Shown here one piece after another: positions 10,328-20,945 of a stretch of DNA of 64,000 bases. How positions within the stretch are numbered: position 1 is the stretch's first letter; each line of letters starts with the position of its first letter. The stretch lies in contig NC_134829.1 in NCBI RefSeq assembly GCF_004210375.1, positions 27,854,034 to 27,918,033 of the forward strand, given 5' to 3'. The translations under genes were made by a program, and so were the position numbers. The stretch comes from Tachypleus tridentatus. Its lineage: Eukaryota > Arthropoda > Merostomata > Xiphosura > Limulidae. The notes under the pieces are model-generated. The model saw only the letters and a list, made by a program, of their open reading frames with translations, was not told the DNA's origin and searched no databases.

Positions 10328-13121
10328 AAAATTGAACTTTCATTTGTATAAAAAGAGCTTTTCTTTCAGTATAGTTTCTCTCTATTACTCTTTTTTCAAT
10401 GTATATGTGGTAGAAAACAGTATTCCAATTTATATTGATAACAATAAATTTTATAAAATGTTTTTGTTGGATATCTCTAAGTATAAAAAGAACTTCTCTT
10501 TGTCTCTCTGTTGAGAATTCTTTCATGCTCCTATTTTAGTGATGCTCAAAATTATATATTATCACGTAGCAACCATACTATCATCTAAAATTTGAAAGGC
10601 AGAGAATAAATTTTAATTAATAAATATTATTTTGGTATTTTAACACATTGCCTACTTGGCCTTAAAACACAAAAAAAAATAAATGTTTGTAACTACCAAA
10701 TGTCTTTCAACCTTTGTACAGTCAAATGAGTTGAAAATTTGTGTCGGAATGTCTGCACTGTGTTTTCTACTTCCTGACCTAGAATACAGTTAAAAGGCTC
10801 AAGAGTGCTTGCTATTAAGTCTTTTTGAGAGTTCACATGTACTTTTGTTCACAAGAGCATTTAATGGTTTGCGTAGTTTTTGATAACATGTGATGTACAA
10901 GATTTATTTCGAAACTGATGGAATAAGTGATGTGCAGTAGCATTTTAGAGGCAAAGTCAAATTCATTTAAGTTAAATTCTATAATTTTCATCAATCATTT
11001 AACATTTTGTGACATGCTTTTATAAGGGTTATTTTGGTGTAACTTTAAACCATAACTCTTTAATTATATGAATAGTGTAAAACAAATATTTTTAACAGTA
11101 AAGCAGGAAACGTATCCTTATTTTAGAAGAGCTGGGCATGGCATAGTAGGTAGTGTATCGTGTTTCATGTGAAGAGTTTGGAGAGTGAGGTAATGCTATT
11201 GAATATATCCCATATGTTACAATATAAGGGACTATTTAGTGTATACATTAAAGATTTTATTTTGTCAGTAAATATTTTATGGTTGTTTAGTTTGTTCATA
11301 ATGAGAGTTAGAAGCATTTATTTTAAAGTTAATGTGATAAGGGTAGTAATGTAACTTGGTAAGAGTGATACATTGTGTTTGTAACTCATTGATGTCGAAA
11401 TTATAGAATGTTGTGTGGAATTTATTGATTTTGAGGATATATCGATCAGATGATTAAGTAATAACCATATAAATAGTGTGTTATAAGTGGGAAAAGTAGG
11501 CAGACAAGACAAAACAGATGAGAAGTAAAGTTACGAGAAGGAATTAGCCCAAAGAAAAATGCAAAGTTAATCGTCATAGTAGAATGCCTAACGATTAATA
11601 TAGGCCTAATGATTCATATATTAAAGTCAGATTAGCAATGTTAAAAAAGATAAGAATAGTTTATTTAGTCAAAGATAGTTCTAAAGCAATTGAACTAGTC
11701 TCAGTGGATTTTGACAAATAAACATATGATTCTCGGAAATACAAGAAGAAAAAATAGTTTTAGATGTATAGGATACAACTGTAATAACCCAATGATAAAA
11801 TAAATGAAGTATACTTGGATAATTTGGCAATAGTATTAGAGAAAACTAGTTCAGCTTGTCAACTGAAATTCTAAAGCAATTGAATAGGTCAAAGTGAGAT
11901 TTTGACAAGAGGAGAACTATATAGTGTTTATAATATACAATTTACCTCTATAGCGTGAAGAAGTTGTTGTAGATACAGTCAATTAGTTCTGGATTTATAT
12001 ATTTATATTTTATTTTGAGAGAAAGTGGATTGAGTGCTGTTTGTTGGATTTTGAATTTGTCACCAAAAAGTCATAGAAACCTACTGTAGAAGAATTCTTA
12101 GGCCAATGCACATATCCAAATTTTAATGATGTATTACTTTAAGCTGTAGGAGTGTTATAGAAAGTGTAGTAAATCCTGTTGTTTGTCTAAAGGTGCCGGC
12201 AAAGCCACAATTAGAGGCAGTTGTATTTAAACCCTAAGATTTCATTTGGTCAACAAGACATCATGTGCCATTCAGTTTGAACATTCACTGTTCATTTTAT
12301 TAAAAGAAAAAGGAAAAATAATACACAAGAACAATTTTATCAAAGCTTGATGATGTTATGTTTGAAAATGTAATGGGTTTTATTAGCAGTCATTTTAATT
12401 GGAATATTCTTTGTTAGATATTTTATTACATTTGCCACTGAGTTATTTCGGAAGGTCTGACCTAAAGAATATAATCTATAAACATCCATAATTAATAATT
12501 TTCATAATTAGTAAGTAAATTCAAATAAGTTAAACAATTATCAGATTTTTTTACATTTTTTATTTTAAGGGATGATGTTTTGTTCTAATGCTCTTTGTAA
12601 GATTGTACAGTTACAGTCATGATTAGAAGCAGCTTATATATTCACCTAATTGTAATTATTTATTAACCAACCATCTGCTGCTGCCTTGAGAAAGACTATT
12701 TCTGTAGTGGTATTGGCCAGAGTTTGATCATATTTATTCATAGAGAGGTTAGTGTTTTGCACATTTGTATGGAATGAATGATTGTCACAGTTTTCTCATA
12801 AGTATTCACAGTTAACTCCAAGTCAAGTAGAGAAGCTGTTGTAGGTCATTTCTGATCAACTAATTCCATAAATTGGTCAGTCTTACTGAAAGTATGCCAG
12901 AATGGACCTTATGCTGTATTCATAGTTTTCTGGGTTTCTAACATGTAAAGATGAGTAAGATTTAATCACTTTGGCAGAACTAATTTGAGGAAAATTTAAC
13001 ACAAAATTAGCTGTTGTTATGAATGTTTTATCATGCAATCTCAAATAAGATTCCACACTGCTCACTTAAAACTTTACAAATTTAATTGCCTGTAGCTTGG
13101 ACAAATTTTGTTAATATCGTT
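10328..13121. other. 3' UTR, then repeat-like intergenic DNA
   Basis: Contains the presumed 3' UTR of the WRNIP1-like gene. Between 11.5 and 12.1 kb is a weakly repeated stretch: 'tctaaagcaattgaactagtctcagtggattttgacaa' at 11680 recurs at 11870, and 'gtggattgagtgctgtttg' near 12030 recurs as 'gtggactgtgtgctgtttg' near 24240. No gene is recognised. Confidence 0.5.
10443..10448 (+). terminator. Candidate poly(A) signal of the WRNIP1-like gene
   Basis: An AATAAA hexamer lies 116 nt after the stop codon. Another AATAAA overlaps the stop (10323-10328) and a third lies at 10605-10610. The sequence is very AT-rich, so chance hexamers are common, and which is used cannot be decided from sequence. 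Confidence 0.4.
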
Positions 13122-13267
13122 TATATGCAAAAACGGCTCGTTTGGGTTGAGAAAATATTTTACATAGAAGAGCGAACAACATTTCGACCTTCTTCGATGA
13201 CCGAAAACGTTGTTCGCTCTTCTATGTAAAATATTTTCTCAACCCAATCGAGCCGTTTTTGCATATA
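13122..13267. repeat. Near-perfect inverted repeat of a Penelope-like-element terminus
   Basis: Left arm 13122-13186 and right arm 13202-13267 are reverse complements with only a few differences, around a loop of about 15 nt (accttcttcgatgac). Each arm carries the sequence that borders the Penelope-like fragment at 33786 ('tatatgcaaaaacggctc...gagaaaatattttacatagaagagcgaacaac'). Two termini are thus joined head to head, with the junction inside the helix II/core part of the ribozyme-like motif described at 33837. Inverted terminal repeats are a known feature of this retroelement class. Downstream, 'gtgggtttctcgacatcac' recurs near 28053. Confidence 0.85.
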
Positions 13268-13449
13268 AATTTCTCAACAAGTGGGTTTCTCGACATCACT
13301 GATTTGTTAATATCTGTTTTTCTGAAATTAGCTTGCAATAACAAGGTCCCAAAAGCTCTTTATGGTACAAATATAGCCAATATGGGTGTGATATCAGTGA
13401 TTGTGAAGAAAAACTGTAGAAGGTAGACAGAAGGCAGAGAGCTATAAAA

Positions 13450-16330
13450 ATGGCTATAAAGTGTCATAGTTTTGCACATTTCAAGAATATTTAGGAAAGG
13501 CCCAGAGGATAAAATCTCTTCTAAACAGAGGATGAGGAGCAATAACCTGAGAAAAATAGCAGAAAAACAAAGGAAAATAGGAGAAATAAAGGTTTGTAAC
13601 CTCTCTGACCTGATAATTGCAATTTGCTTAGACTATCTTGTAGAATGTGTCTGTTCCAGTATGACCTCTATGGAAGTATGTTTAGACCCTTGAATATAGG
13701 TAAACTGTAAATAATTCCATTGATGTTATAATTACTGTGTGTGAAGCTGTGTTACAAGAAGTCTCTTCACTTGTATGTGGCTGGGTTGCATAAAATTCTC
13801 TGGTGGCTCTTACAATTTTCTGTTGCAAATATTCTGGAGTTTTTGGTAGCAAATGAAAGAGCTCTTTGAGGTTGAAAAGGTTCAGTTCAGAGGAGTTATT
13901 TTAATATTTCTCTGTTCATTGTACTGATTTCATGAACTTTAAGTCATAAATGGGGACTTTTCACATCTGACAATGACATACAATAGCTCTGCTGCTGAGT
14001 GAAAGGATTATATACGAATAAAACGAGGTGAACTTCTGACCAAGAAGCTCCAAATTGTTTACAGGTTCAACACAGAAATCATTTATTTTGTTCATATTTG
14101 CTTGTGAGAACACATATTTCTTATCTTGTGGAATAAAAATTAATGGTTGATGAAATCACTCACATTCTTTCTTCTATCGGAAAGAAACAGCTAAGAATTC
14201 ACATGTATGATGCCTGTGACAAAGCTGTTGCCCTTTCCAATGTGGATGAACACATTTTGAGGGCATTCTTCTACCAAGCAGTGGTTATTCTTACTCATAG
14301 AGATGCCAAGCTAAGGAAGGTAGTGAAGTATGTAATAGTTTTCATAATTAATGTTAGCTCTGTTCTTGTCAAACAGATAGTTCAAGCATAAGTTATATTG
14401 GTAGACCAACAATGTGATATATTAAAGTAAATGGAGGTAATTTGAACATACCTTAAGTGTGGTTTTCATTAGGATATTGGGAGCCAAACAGTACAATGTG
14501 CACTCCCCAGTATAGTACCAGAACTGCCTTCAGTTGCAAGAAATGATTGTTATTATAATTCCACTCTTTGTGAGTACATATTTTATTCCTTTAATAAAGT
14601 GAAAGAAATTATACCAAACTAAACTTGTGCTGTCTACTGTGGAGGTATTGGACACATATTTTCAGGAAACTAAGTTGTATATGGTTCATCATGTAAGAAC
14701 AGTGAATCAACAACTTAAAATAAAGGAGATTTCAGTTGATGGATGTGAGAGATGACAAACTGTGAAAGTTTGTGATGAAATTCTTGTTGTGGGCTTCAAA
14801 ATGAAACTTGAGCTACTATGCTAAGAGAAAGATGGTTGCTCAATTTAGTAAGAAAGATGTGAGTTAATATTGTGTTATGGCCATTACTACACAATGGAAA
14901 GAGAGACTCCACCTGTTGCTAAACAACATAAGGTATACACTGACTGAAAAAGGATAATAAACATAACTGAGATTATGTGTTTACAATGGTGAAAGCAATA
15001 TTGATATGGATTAGGAACAAACCTGACTCAGGTAAAGCAAATAATTTTTCAGGTGGATAATATCACCTACTACTTTACTATCTCTGGTTTTATCACTTCA
15101 TTGGACTATTCTTTCCAAATTCAGATCATATAGTTTATTCTAATGGAAATGCAAGGTGGCTAATCAGTGCTTGATGCTCATTTTGTTAAATCAGTGGAGG
15201 TTCTGAAGACATGATTGAAGGAGGGTAATAGTTGTATCACATCAATAGAGGCATTTGTTTAATTCAAACCTTATAGTAGTCTCCCTAAAACCTAACAATA
15301 TCATATAGCTAGCATAGTTTGATAAGGAATGGTTATGAGAGATGCGAGAAAACCTGTTGGCAAAATTCAAGTTTTTCGAGAGAACTAATGATACCTGATG
15401 ATTTGGTGGTCAATGAGATACACATACTTTGATGTAAAGGATGTGTTTCCTTTTGCCTAAAAGCATTTGAGTGCCCTAAAGTAGGTGACAGACTGGTTTT
15501 AACACGAAGCCAAGTCAGAGCAAATGCATTTTGAAATCTGAACCTGTTCCCATTTAAGACAAAGACCATTCAGATGTGGAAGATGAAAACAGATAGACAA
15601 GAATGAGGAAAAGAGCAAGATAGAGATGATGGTGATTCTTCAGCTGATGTAGATGAAGAGGACTTCACAGAGGAATTGATTGATGAACTAGTAACATCAT
15701 GTCCAATATCAAGTTAGCTTGACAACCCAGGAACACATAAGAAAGCAAATATCCCAGTAGGAGAACCACAGCGTAACACTGTACTGCAGATGAAGAAGTC
15801 TTAACACTTGGATGACATTTTAGTACCTGATTTCCTATTTGGTATGAAAATCTTAATAATACACCTAACAGCAGACTGATCACTGCCACAAAGTTCCTCA
15901 GGACTACAGAGATGCCCAGGAATTTTCTACAGAACTAAACTTTTAACGAAAAGAGAGATGTACAAGCAAAAGTACATGTCAGCATTTTATTCAGAAATTT
16001 AAGGAATGTTTAACATTGATAAGGTCAATAAATCCAACATGATTGGTATAAGCCGTATGCTTGAGGGTCTTCAAAAATGACACTCTGGTAAATTTGATCT
16101 GCTTAGCAAAAGTGAGGTTCAAATAGAGATAAAAACTTCACAAACCAAGTGGAAGGAACAAGTAGAAAAACAAAAGTATGAGAGTCTGAGTATGTCCATT
16201 TTTAGCAGAGTTAGTGATTAAGAAGCCAAATACATTAAATCAAGGGAGAGTCTAGAAGCATTCAGGACAATGTTTGGTACTTAGGACTTACCTTCTGACA
16301 GACAGATCAGTAGTAATATTAGCAGTTTGA
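13450..16330 (+). pseudogene. Unidentified decayed coding relic
   Basis: Several stretches read as protein with scattered stops and frameshifts. One is 14143-14391, a block with IGKKQLRIHMYDACDKAVAL and then LSNVDEHILRAFFYQAVVIL. Another runs from about 15640 (DDGDSSADVDEEDFTEELID). A third is 15940-16330 (IDKVNKSNMIGISRMLEGLQ, then TKWKEQVEKQKYESLSMSIF and FRTMFGT). No family is recognised and no terminal repeats were found. It could be a transposon or viral relic or a processed pseudogene. I claim only that it once coded, because open stretches this long with mixed, non-repetitive composition are unusual in this AT-rich DNA. Confidence 0.4.
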
Positions 16331-16799
16331 AATAAACTAAGAGGAGTCCAATTTTTGTCTCTTTTATAATCTTGAAGCACCATAATAATCGTGCCCTTAA
16401 GTACTAAACATAAATAGCATGTCATATGTTTACTTTTGGCTTTTCAAGTCTAATTACATAGACAATCTAAATGAAAGCTTGAGGCTTCCTTCAAGCATCT
16501 CTGTCATCGAACATGTTTACTCATTCCACCATATGGCATTATAAAGTGATGGTCAATCCACTATTTGTTTTAAAAGATGACTCAGTAATTATAAATGGGT
16601 ATTGTTTACTTTTTGCCTTCCTTATCACTGTTATGTTAGGGACATCAAGAAAAGAGAGCTCTCACTTAGATTTAAAGAACGTTCAAAACATACCAATTCT
16701 CCCAAGCATAGAGATGAAGCTAGACTGGATTGTCTCGAACCTGCTTCTTGGGCAGTCCTGATGAAAATGGACACTACTGTATTGATAGAAAGCAAGACT

Positions 16800-16912
16800 G
16801 TGTTTTTTCAGAGCAAAGCCACATCTGGCTATCTGCTGAGCCCACTGAGGGATATCGAACCCCTGATTTTAGCGTTGTAAATCCGTAGACTTACCGCTGT
16901 ACTAGTGGGGGA
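16800..16912 (-). repeat. SINE2 copy, inverted
   Basis: 'cagagcaaagccacatctggctatctgctgagcccactgagggatatcgaacccctgattttagcgttgtaaatccgtagacttaccgctgtactagtggggg' is SINE2 on the minus strand with a recognisable B box. Confidence 0.75.
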
Positions 16913-17173
16913 GAGAAAGAAAGAGATAAGAGAGTTCTTACCACAAAGTGAATGTGACCAAGTTTGGGCTAGAAGAAAGGTATGATTCACAACTTTGTTT
17001 TCTGAAAACAATATGGAAACACTTCCTTGGATCAAGGCCTACACAAACTACTACTTAATACCCAGTTTGTAAGATTTCTGGATTTAGCCATTCTCAACCC
17101 ACCCAGTAAAATTGTCATATTTTTGATTGATTCAGTGTCAAGAAAGCAGTAACAAAAGACTTGTTTCCACATA

Positions 17174-18056
17174 CGAGGTCTGTTCAAAAAATACGCGGAC
17201 AGACGTCATAAAACAAAATGTACTTTATTTAGAAGTTACAGGTCTGGGACCCCTTCAAAGTACTCTCCTCCCCAACGCACACACTTGTTGAAATAGTCCT
17301 GGTACGCTTCTTTTGTAATGTCCTCCAGTTCCTTCGTCGCATTTGCCTTAATCTCGGGAATCGTCTCAAATCTTCCTTTCAAGGGTCTTTTGAGTTTGGG
17401 GAACAAGAAAAAATCGCAAGGAGCAAGGTCAGGTGAGTAGGAGGGGTGGGGAAGAACAGTGAGCGAGTGTTTGGCCAAAAACTCACGAGTTCTGAGGCAC
17501 AAATTTCGCAGCAATGCGGTGCATCTTCAATTTTTCAGTCAAAATCTCGTAACAAGATCCAACTGATATCCCACACTCTTCAGCAAGCTCCCTGACAGTC
17601 AGATGTCGACTTGCCCGCACCAGTGTGTTGATTTTGTCGACGTGTGGGTCGTCAGTTGACGTGGAAGGACGTCCAGGACGCTCATCATCTTCAATGGACT
17701 GTCGACGATCCTTAAGACGTTCATGCTACTTGAAACATGCCGTACGCTTCATAGCAACATCACCGTAAGCCGTGTTAAGTATAGCAAAAGTTTCAGTCGC
17801 AGATTTTCCAAGTTTAACACAAAATTTCACAGCAAGTCGTTGCTCCTTCAGGTCATTCATTCTGAAATCCGCCAAACGAAAAAATCGCACTTCACTTAAA
17901 ACCGCGTAGCTAATACACAAATGAAGATATCTGCAATCGGGAAATGGCGTCGTAATCAGCTGATCTGTGCAAACCTAGCGACAACAAGCGGATTCCCCTG
18001 GAACCAACTGGAGCCGCGCAATTCAAACAGTCCGCGTATTTTTTGAACAGCCCTCG
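17174..18056 (-). mobile_element. mariner element, internally deleted, with both terminal inverted repeats
   Basis: The left end 'cgaggtctgttcaaaaaatacgcgga' and the reverse complement of the right end (cgagggctgttcaaaaaatacgcgga) match over about 26 nt with one difference. TA dinucleotides flank both ends (17172-17173 and 18057-18058), the mariner target duplication. At 883 bp it is shorter than full-length mariners (about 1.3 kb), because the central catalytic part is missing. With both ends intact it could have been mobilised in trans. It is GC- and CpG-richer than its surroundings, so the insertion is fairly young or unmethylated. Confidence 0.92.
17236..17860 (-). pseudogene. mariner transposase, internal deletion and stop codon
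   Basis: The start is ATG at 17860 (MNDLKEQRLAVKFC). The N-terminal helix-turn-helix region follows (RLAVKFCVKLGKSATET). A TAG near 17727 replaces the Trp expected after ACFK, and the frame then continues through DERPGRPSTS and the second helix-turn-helix (VRELAEECGIS) to KMHRIAAKFVP near 17500. The sequence then jumps to the C-terminal part (REFLAKHSLTVLPHPSYSPD, then LAPCDFFLFPKLK), which holds the third acidic residue of the DD34D triad (APCDFF). The first two catalytic aspartates are in the deleted part. Intact proteins of the family are about 345 aa, so this copy cannot be catalytic. Confidence 0.88.
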
Positions 18057-18248
18057 TATAGGTAGTACACTGGCAGAAGGGGTGTTATAAAACAGAAATG
18101 GGATTTTAAACCCACACGAAGCTTATATATAGAACCATATAAATTACAATGGTTTTATGTGTAATAGTATAATATTTTTGTATTTTTTTAGTTTTCTAAA
18201 ATGCATCATTGAAATATATAAGTATTAATTTGTCTTTCATTTCCCCTT

Positions 18249-18525
18249 GCGGCCCAGCATGGCCAGATGGGTCAAGGTGTTTGACTCATAATCTGAGGGT
18301 TGCGGGTTCGAATCCTCGTCGCATCAAACATGCTCGCCCTTTCAGTCGTCGGAACATTATATTGTGATGGTCAATCCCACTATTCGTTGGTAAAAGTGTA
18401 GCCCAAGAGTTGGCGGTGGATGGTGATGACTAGCTGCCTTCGCTCTAGTCTTACACTGCTAAATTTGGGACGGCTAGCACAGATTTCACGTATCTTTGCA
18501 CGAAATTCAAAAGAAACCAAACTTG
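18249..18525 (+). repeat. SINE1, full length
   Basis: The tRNA-like head 'gcccagcatggccagatgggtcaaggtgtttgactcataatctgagggttgcgggttcgaatcctcgtcgcatcaaa' carries a good B box (GGTTCGAATCC). The body follows with 'tagcccaagagttggcggtggatggtgatgactagctgcc' and 'cttacactgctaaatttgggacggctagcac', ending 'cacgaaattcaaaagaaacc'. It retains CpGs. Confidence 0.85.
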
Positions 18526-18896
18526 TCAAATCATAATTATTAAGTTTTTGAACTGTTTATATTCGAACCACATCCATATAAATACTGACATAACACTATT
18601 TCTTCCACTGATCGTATATATAAGTACATAAGTACTTATAATTTTTACGTATACCTAAAAAAATGGAAAAAGAACAATATGTAATGATTAAATTGTTTGT
18701 TATTTAATTAGTTAATTCTAGCTCTAAATGTTGTTTAAATGAAGTCAATATTAACTTTTGATCAGAACAAGCTACCTAAAATTAAACCTGATATAAGTGA
18801 TAATACTACAGGGAATGAAATGTACCATATTTTTATTCATATTTATAAAGACTAGAAAACACCATTACATCAGGTTGGGTTTCCTCCATGTTCGCT

Positions 18897-18990
18897 AAAA
18901 TTATGGGTTCATTTTCCCTCGGCGGACCCAGCAGATAGTCCGATGTGGCTTTATTACAAGAAAATCACATTCTCCTCCATGTCAACGATA
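18897..18990 (+). repeat. SINE2 3' fragment
   Basis: 'aaattatgggttcattttccctcggcggacccagcagatagtccgatgtggctttattacaagaaaatcaca' matches the SINE2 B-box and tail region. Confidence 0.65.
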
Positions 18991-19509
18991 TTTTTGGCTC
19001 AATACCAATAATATCTCGGGAAGTAATGAATAACGTATTTGAGTAAACTTGAAATAAAAATTAGATTACTATCTATGATGCACTCTGCTCTTCATTGGAT
19101 AACGTTTTCCATTTGACGGAATCAACTGAGAACATTACGAACTCTGTCATTTCTTTACTCCAGTGTGGTCGTGACTCCAACAATACATAATGGCACTTAT
19201 TATTGTACTGATTTTCAGTGATGTTTGTTAGTTCTCGTATGTAACTACTTAATTAGCTTAGAATATATTATTGCTACTGAGAGAAGTTAGAAATTTATGA
19301 CGTTTAGTGACGAATTTCTTCGTGTTAATCAACAAACTTCTGTTTTCCTTAACAATATATTGTAAACGATTGTTTGGAGGACTGTCTGTGACGTGTTAGG
19401 TGTAATTAAAAGTAACGTGAAGATAAATGAAAGAGTTTATTAACGATCGAGTAGTTCTGGCTTTACAAAGCAGTTATGACGAAATATGTCGGTTGATTGA
19501 TTGGTTAGT

Positions 19510-19635
19510 TGTTTGTTTGAAATCAAGCAAAATGCTACACCATAGGCTATCTTTGCTCTGCCCACCACGAGTGTCGAAACCAAGTTTTTAGCAGTGTGAG
19601 TCAGCACATATACCACTGTGCTAGTGATGGGGGGC
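19510..19635 (-). repeat. SINE3 copy, inverted
   Basis: 'gtttgtttgaaatcaagcaaaatgctacaccataggctatctttgctctgcccaccacgagtgtcgaaaccaagtttttagcagtgtgagtcagcacatataccactgtgctagtgatggggggc' is SINE3 on the minus strand. Confidence 0.7.
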
Positions 19636-19857
19636 AAATATATTTGGAAAATCATTTTCAATATATGAAAAGTTTCATGATTTTGGTTAATCAAAAAATA
19701 TCAAATAAAAAAAATCATCCTGTTATTATTCTTTTCTCATACGTAATTCTTTATAAAACCAAAGAGCACGTTATCATAATAAAGTTTTAGATAGTTTGTC
19801 TTCGTGTTACTACTGAGTTTAAGATTCGAAAGGCACGTAATATTGTCAACAATTTTT

Positions 19858-20287
19858 TGTGTAACGGATTTACTGTTGTGTATTTATTTTAATGTCGATG
19901 TATGTTTTAGTTGAGTACATATTTAGAAACGCATGTAGCTTATATTGTTAAATTGTGTTGCGAAATTCTCGCCTATTCGCCAAATTTGTAGATTCTCGAG
20001 TGTAAGAATCAACAATGTATATATATATGTACGTAAATATTAATGCTGTTGGACCAATTGAACTTTTAAGACCCTCGCCTAAAATTTGTAAATCGACGCG
20101 CCATGAGTCAGTTTAATATTACTGGTTTGCCACAGTTGGTATACTACAAGCTTCAGAAGCTATAATTGTGATTAACACTTATTAATTGGAAAAGTACAGA
20201 TATTTGACTAGGAATGTTTATAGATTTCGAATTTTACAAATCGTTCAACTTCATTGAATTAATTTCGGACCTTTGTATTTCTATTAG
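19858..20287 (+). repeat. Repeat family R1, copy 2, broken by a Tc1-type element
   Basis: Matches R1 copies 1 and 3 from 'gtaacggatttactgttgtgtatttattttaatg' to 'ttcggacctttgtatttctattagggg', then stops where Tc1-type sequence starts. It keeps many CpGs (cgcatg, gcgaaattctcgcctattcgcc, tcgacgcgcc) at positions that read TG or CA in the other two copies. Confidence 0.75.
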
Positions 20288-20838
20288 GGGTTTTCACGCT
20301 CACAAGGTGAAGTTTAACGTCACTCAACATCAATAACGAGTATGCCCCCCGTGAGCATCAATAACTGCTTGGCATCTCCTGCCCATGGAAGCGATGAGAT
20401 GACGAATCACATCCTGTGGAATGGCTGTCCACTCAGCCTGCAAAGCTGCTGCAAGCTGAGGTAGAGTCTGCAGTTGAGGTTGTTGCCGTCGCAGACGTTG
20501 GTCCAACTCGTCCCAAAGATGTTCGATGGGGTTTAAGTCTGGTGATCTGGAGGGCCAGGGAATAACGTTGATGTTATGGTGTCTCAAGAAGACAGTGGTG
20601 AGTCGGGCTGTGTGAGGACGGACGTTGTCATGTTGAAAAACGTCGTTGACGTTCACCATGATGGGTTGCACATGGGGCCTAAGAATCTCGTCGACGGTTG
20701 CGTACGGTCTGATCGGAAATCCTACGCAGCCCTGGTATGGTTGAGGCAGTAGACGTTGCAGTGGTGGTCCTATCCCGAAGGTGACGTAACCTGATGTAGC
20801 GATCTTGTGACGTTGTTCTTTCGTTAGGTGGGGGCCCC
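20288..20838 (-). mobile_element. Tc1-type DNA transposon fragment
   Basis: Carries the C-terminal part of a DD34E transposase (next entry) and a short 3' flank 'ttttcacgctcacaaggtgaagtttaacgtcactcaacatcaataacg'. On the minus-strand 5' side it continues to about 20838 with coding-like but truncated sequence and then meets SINE2. No clear terminal repeats were found, so the ends are approximate. It is inserted in R1 copy 2. Confidence 0.8.
20330..20671 (-). pseudogene. Tc1-type DD34E transposase, C-terminal part
   Basis: The 113-residue open frame has FQHDNVRPHTA (second catalytic Asp) and SPDLNPIEHLWDELD (catalytic Glu). I count 34 residues between this Asp and Glu, the DD34E spacing. It ends AVIDAHGGHTRY, a usual Tc1-type C-terminus. 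The N-terminal DNA-binding region and first Asp are missing, so it is inactive, although the remaining frame is uninterrupted, which suggests recent insertion. Confidence 0.9.
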
Positions 20839-20839
20839 C

Positions 20840-20945
20840 TGCTAATACAACGGTAAGTACGGATTTACAACGCTTAAATCAGCGGTTCGTTTCCCCTCGG
20901 TGGGCTCTCTAGATAGGCCGATGTGGCTTTACTGTTAGAAAGCAC
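20840..20945 (+). repeat. SINE2 copy
   Basis: 'cccctgctaatacaacggtaagtacggatttacaacgcttaaatcagcggttcgtttcccctcggtgggctctctagataggccgatgtggctttactgttagaaagcacacac' is SINE2, near complete, with CpGs retained. Confidence 0.8.

Noticed and set aside
10173..10526. Minus-strand open frame of 117 codons
   Set aside because: It overlaps the conserved WRNIP1 terminal exon on the other strand and has no family motif.
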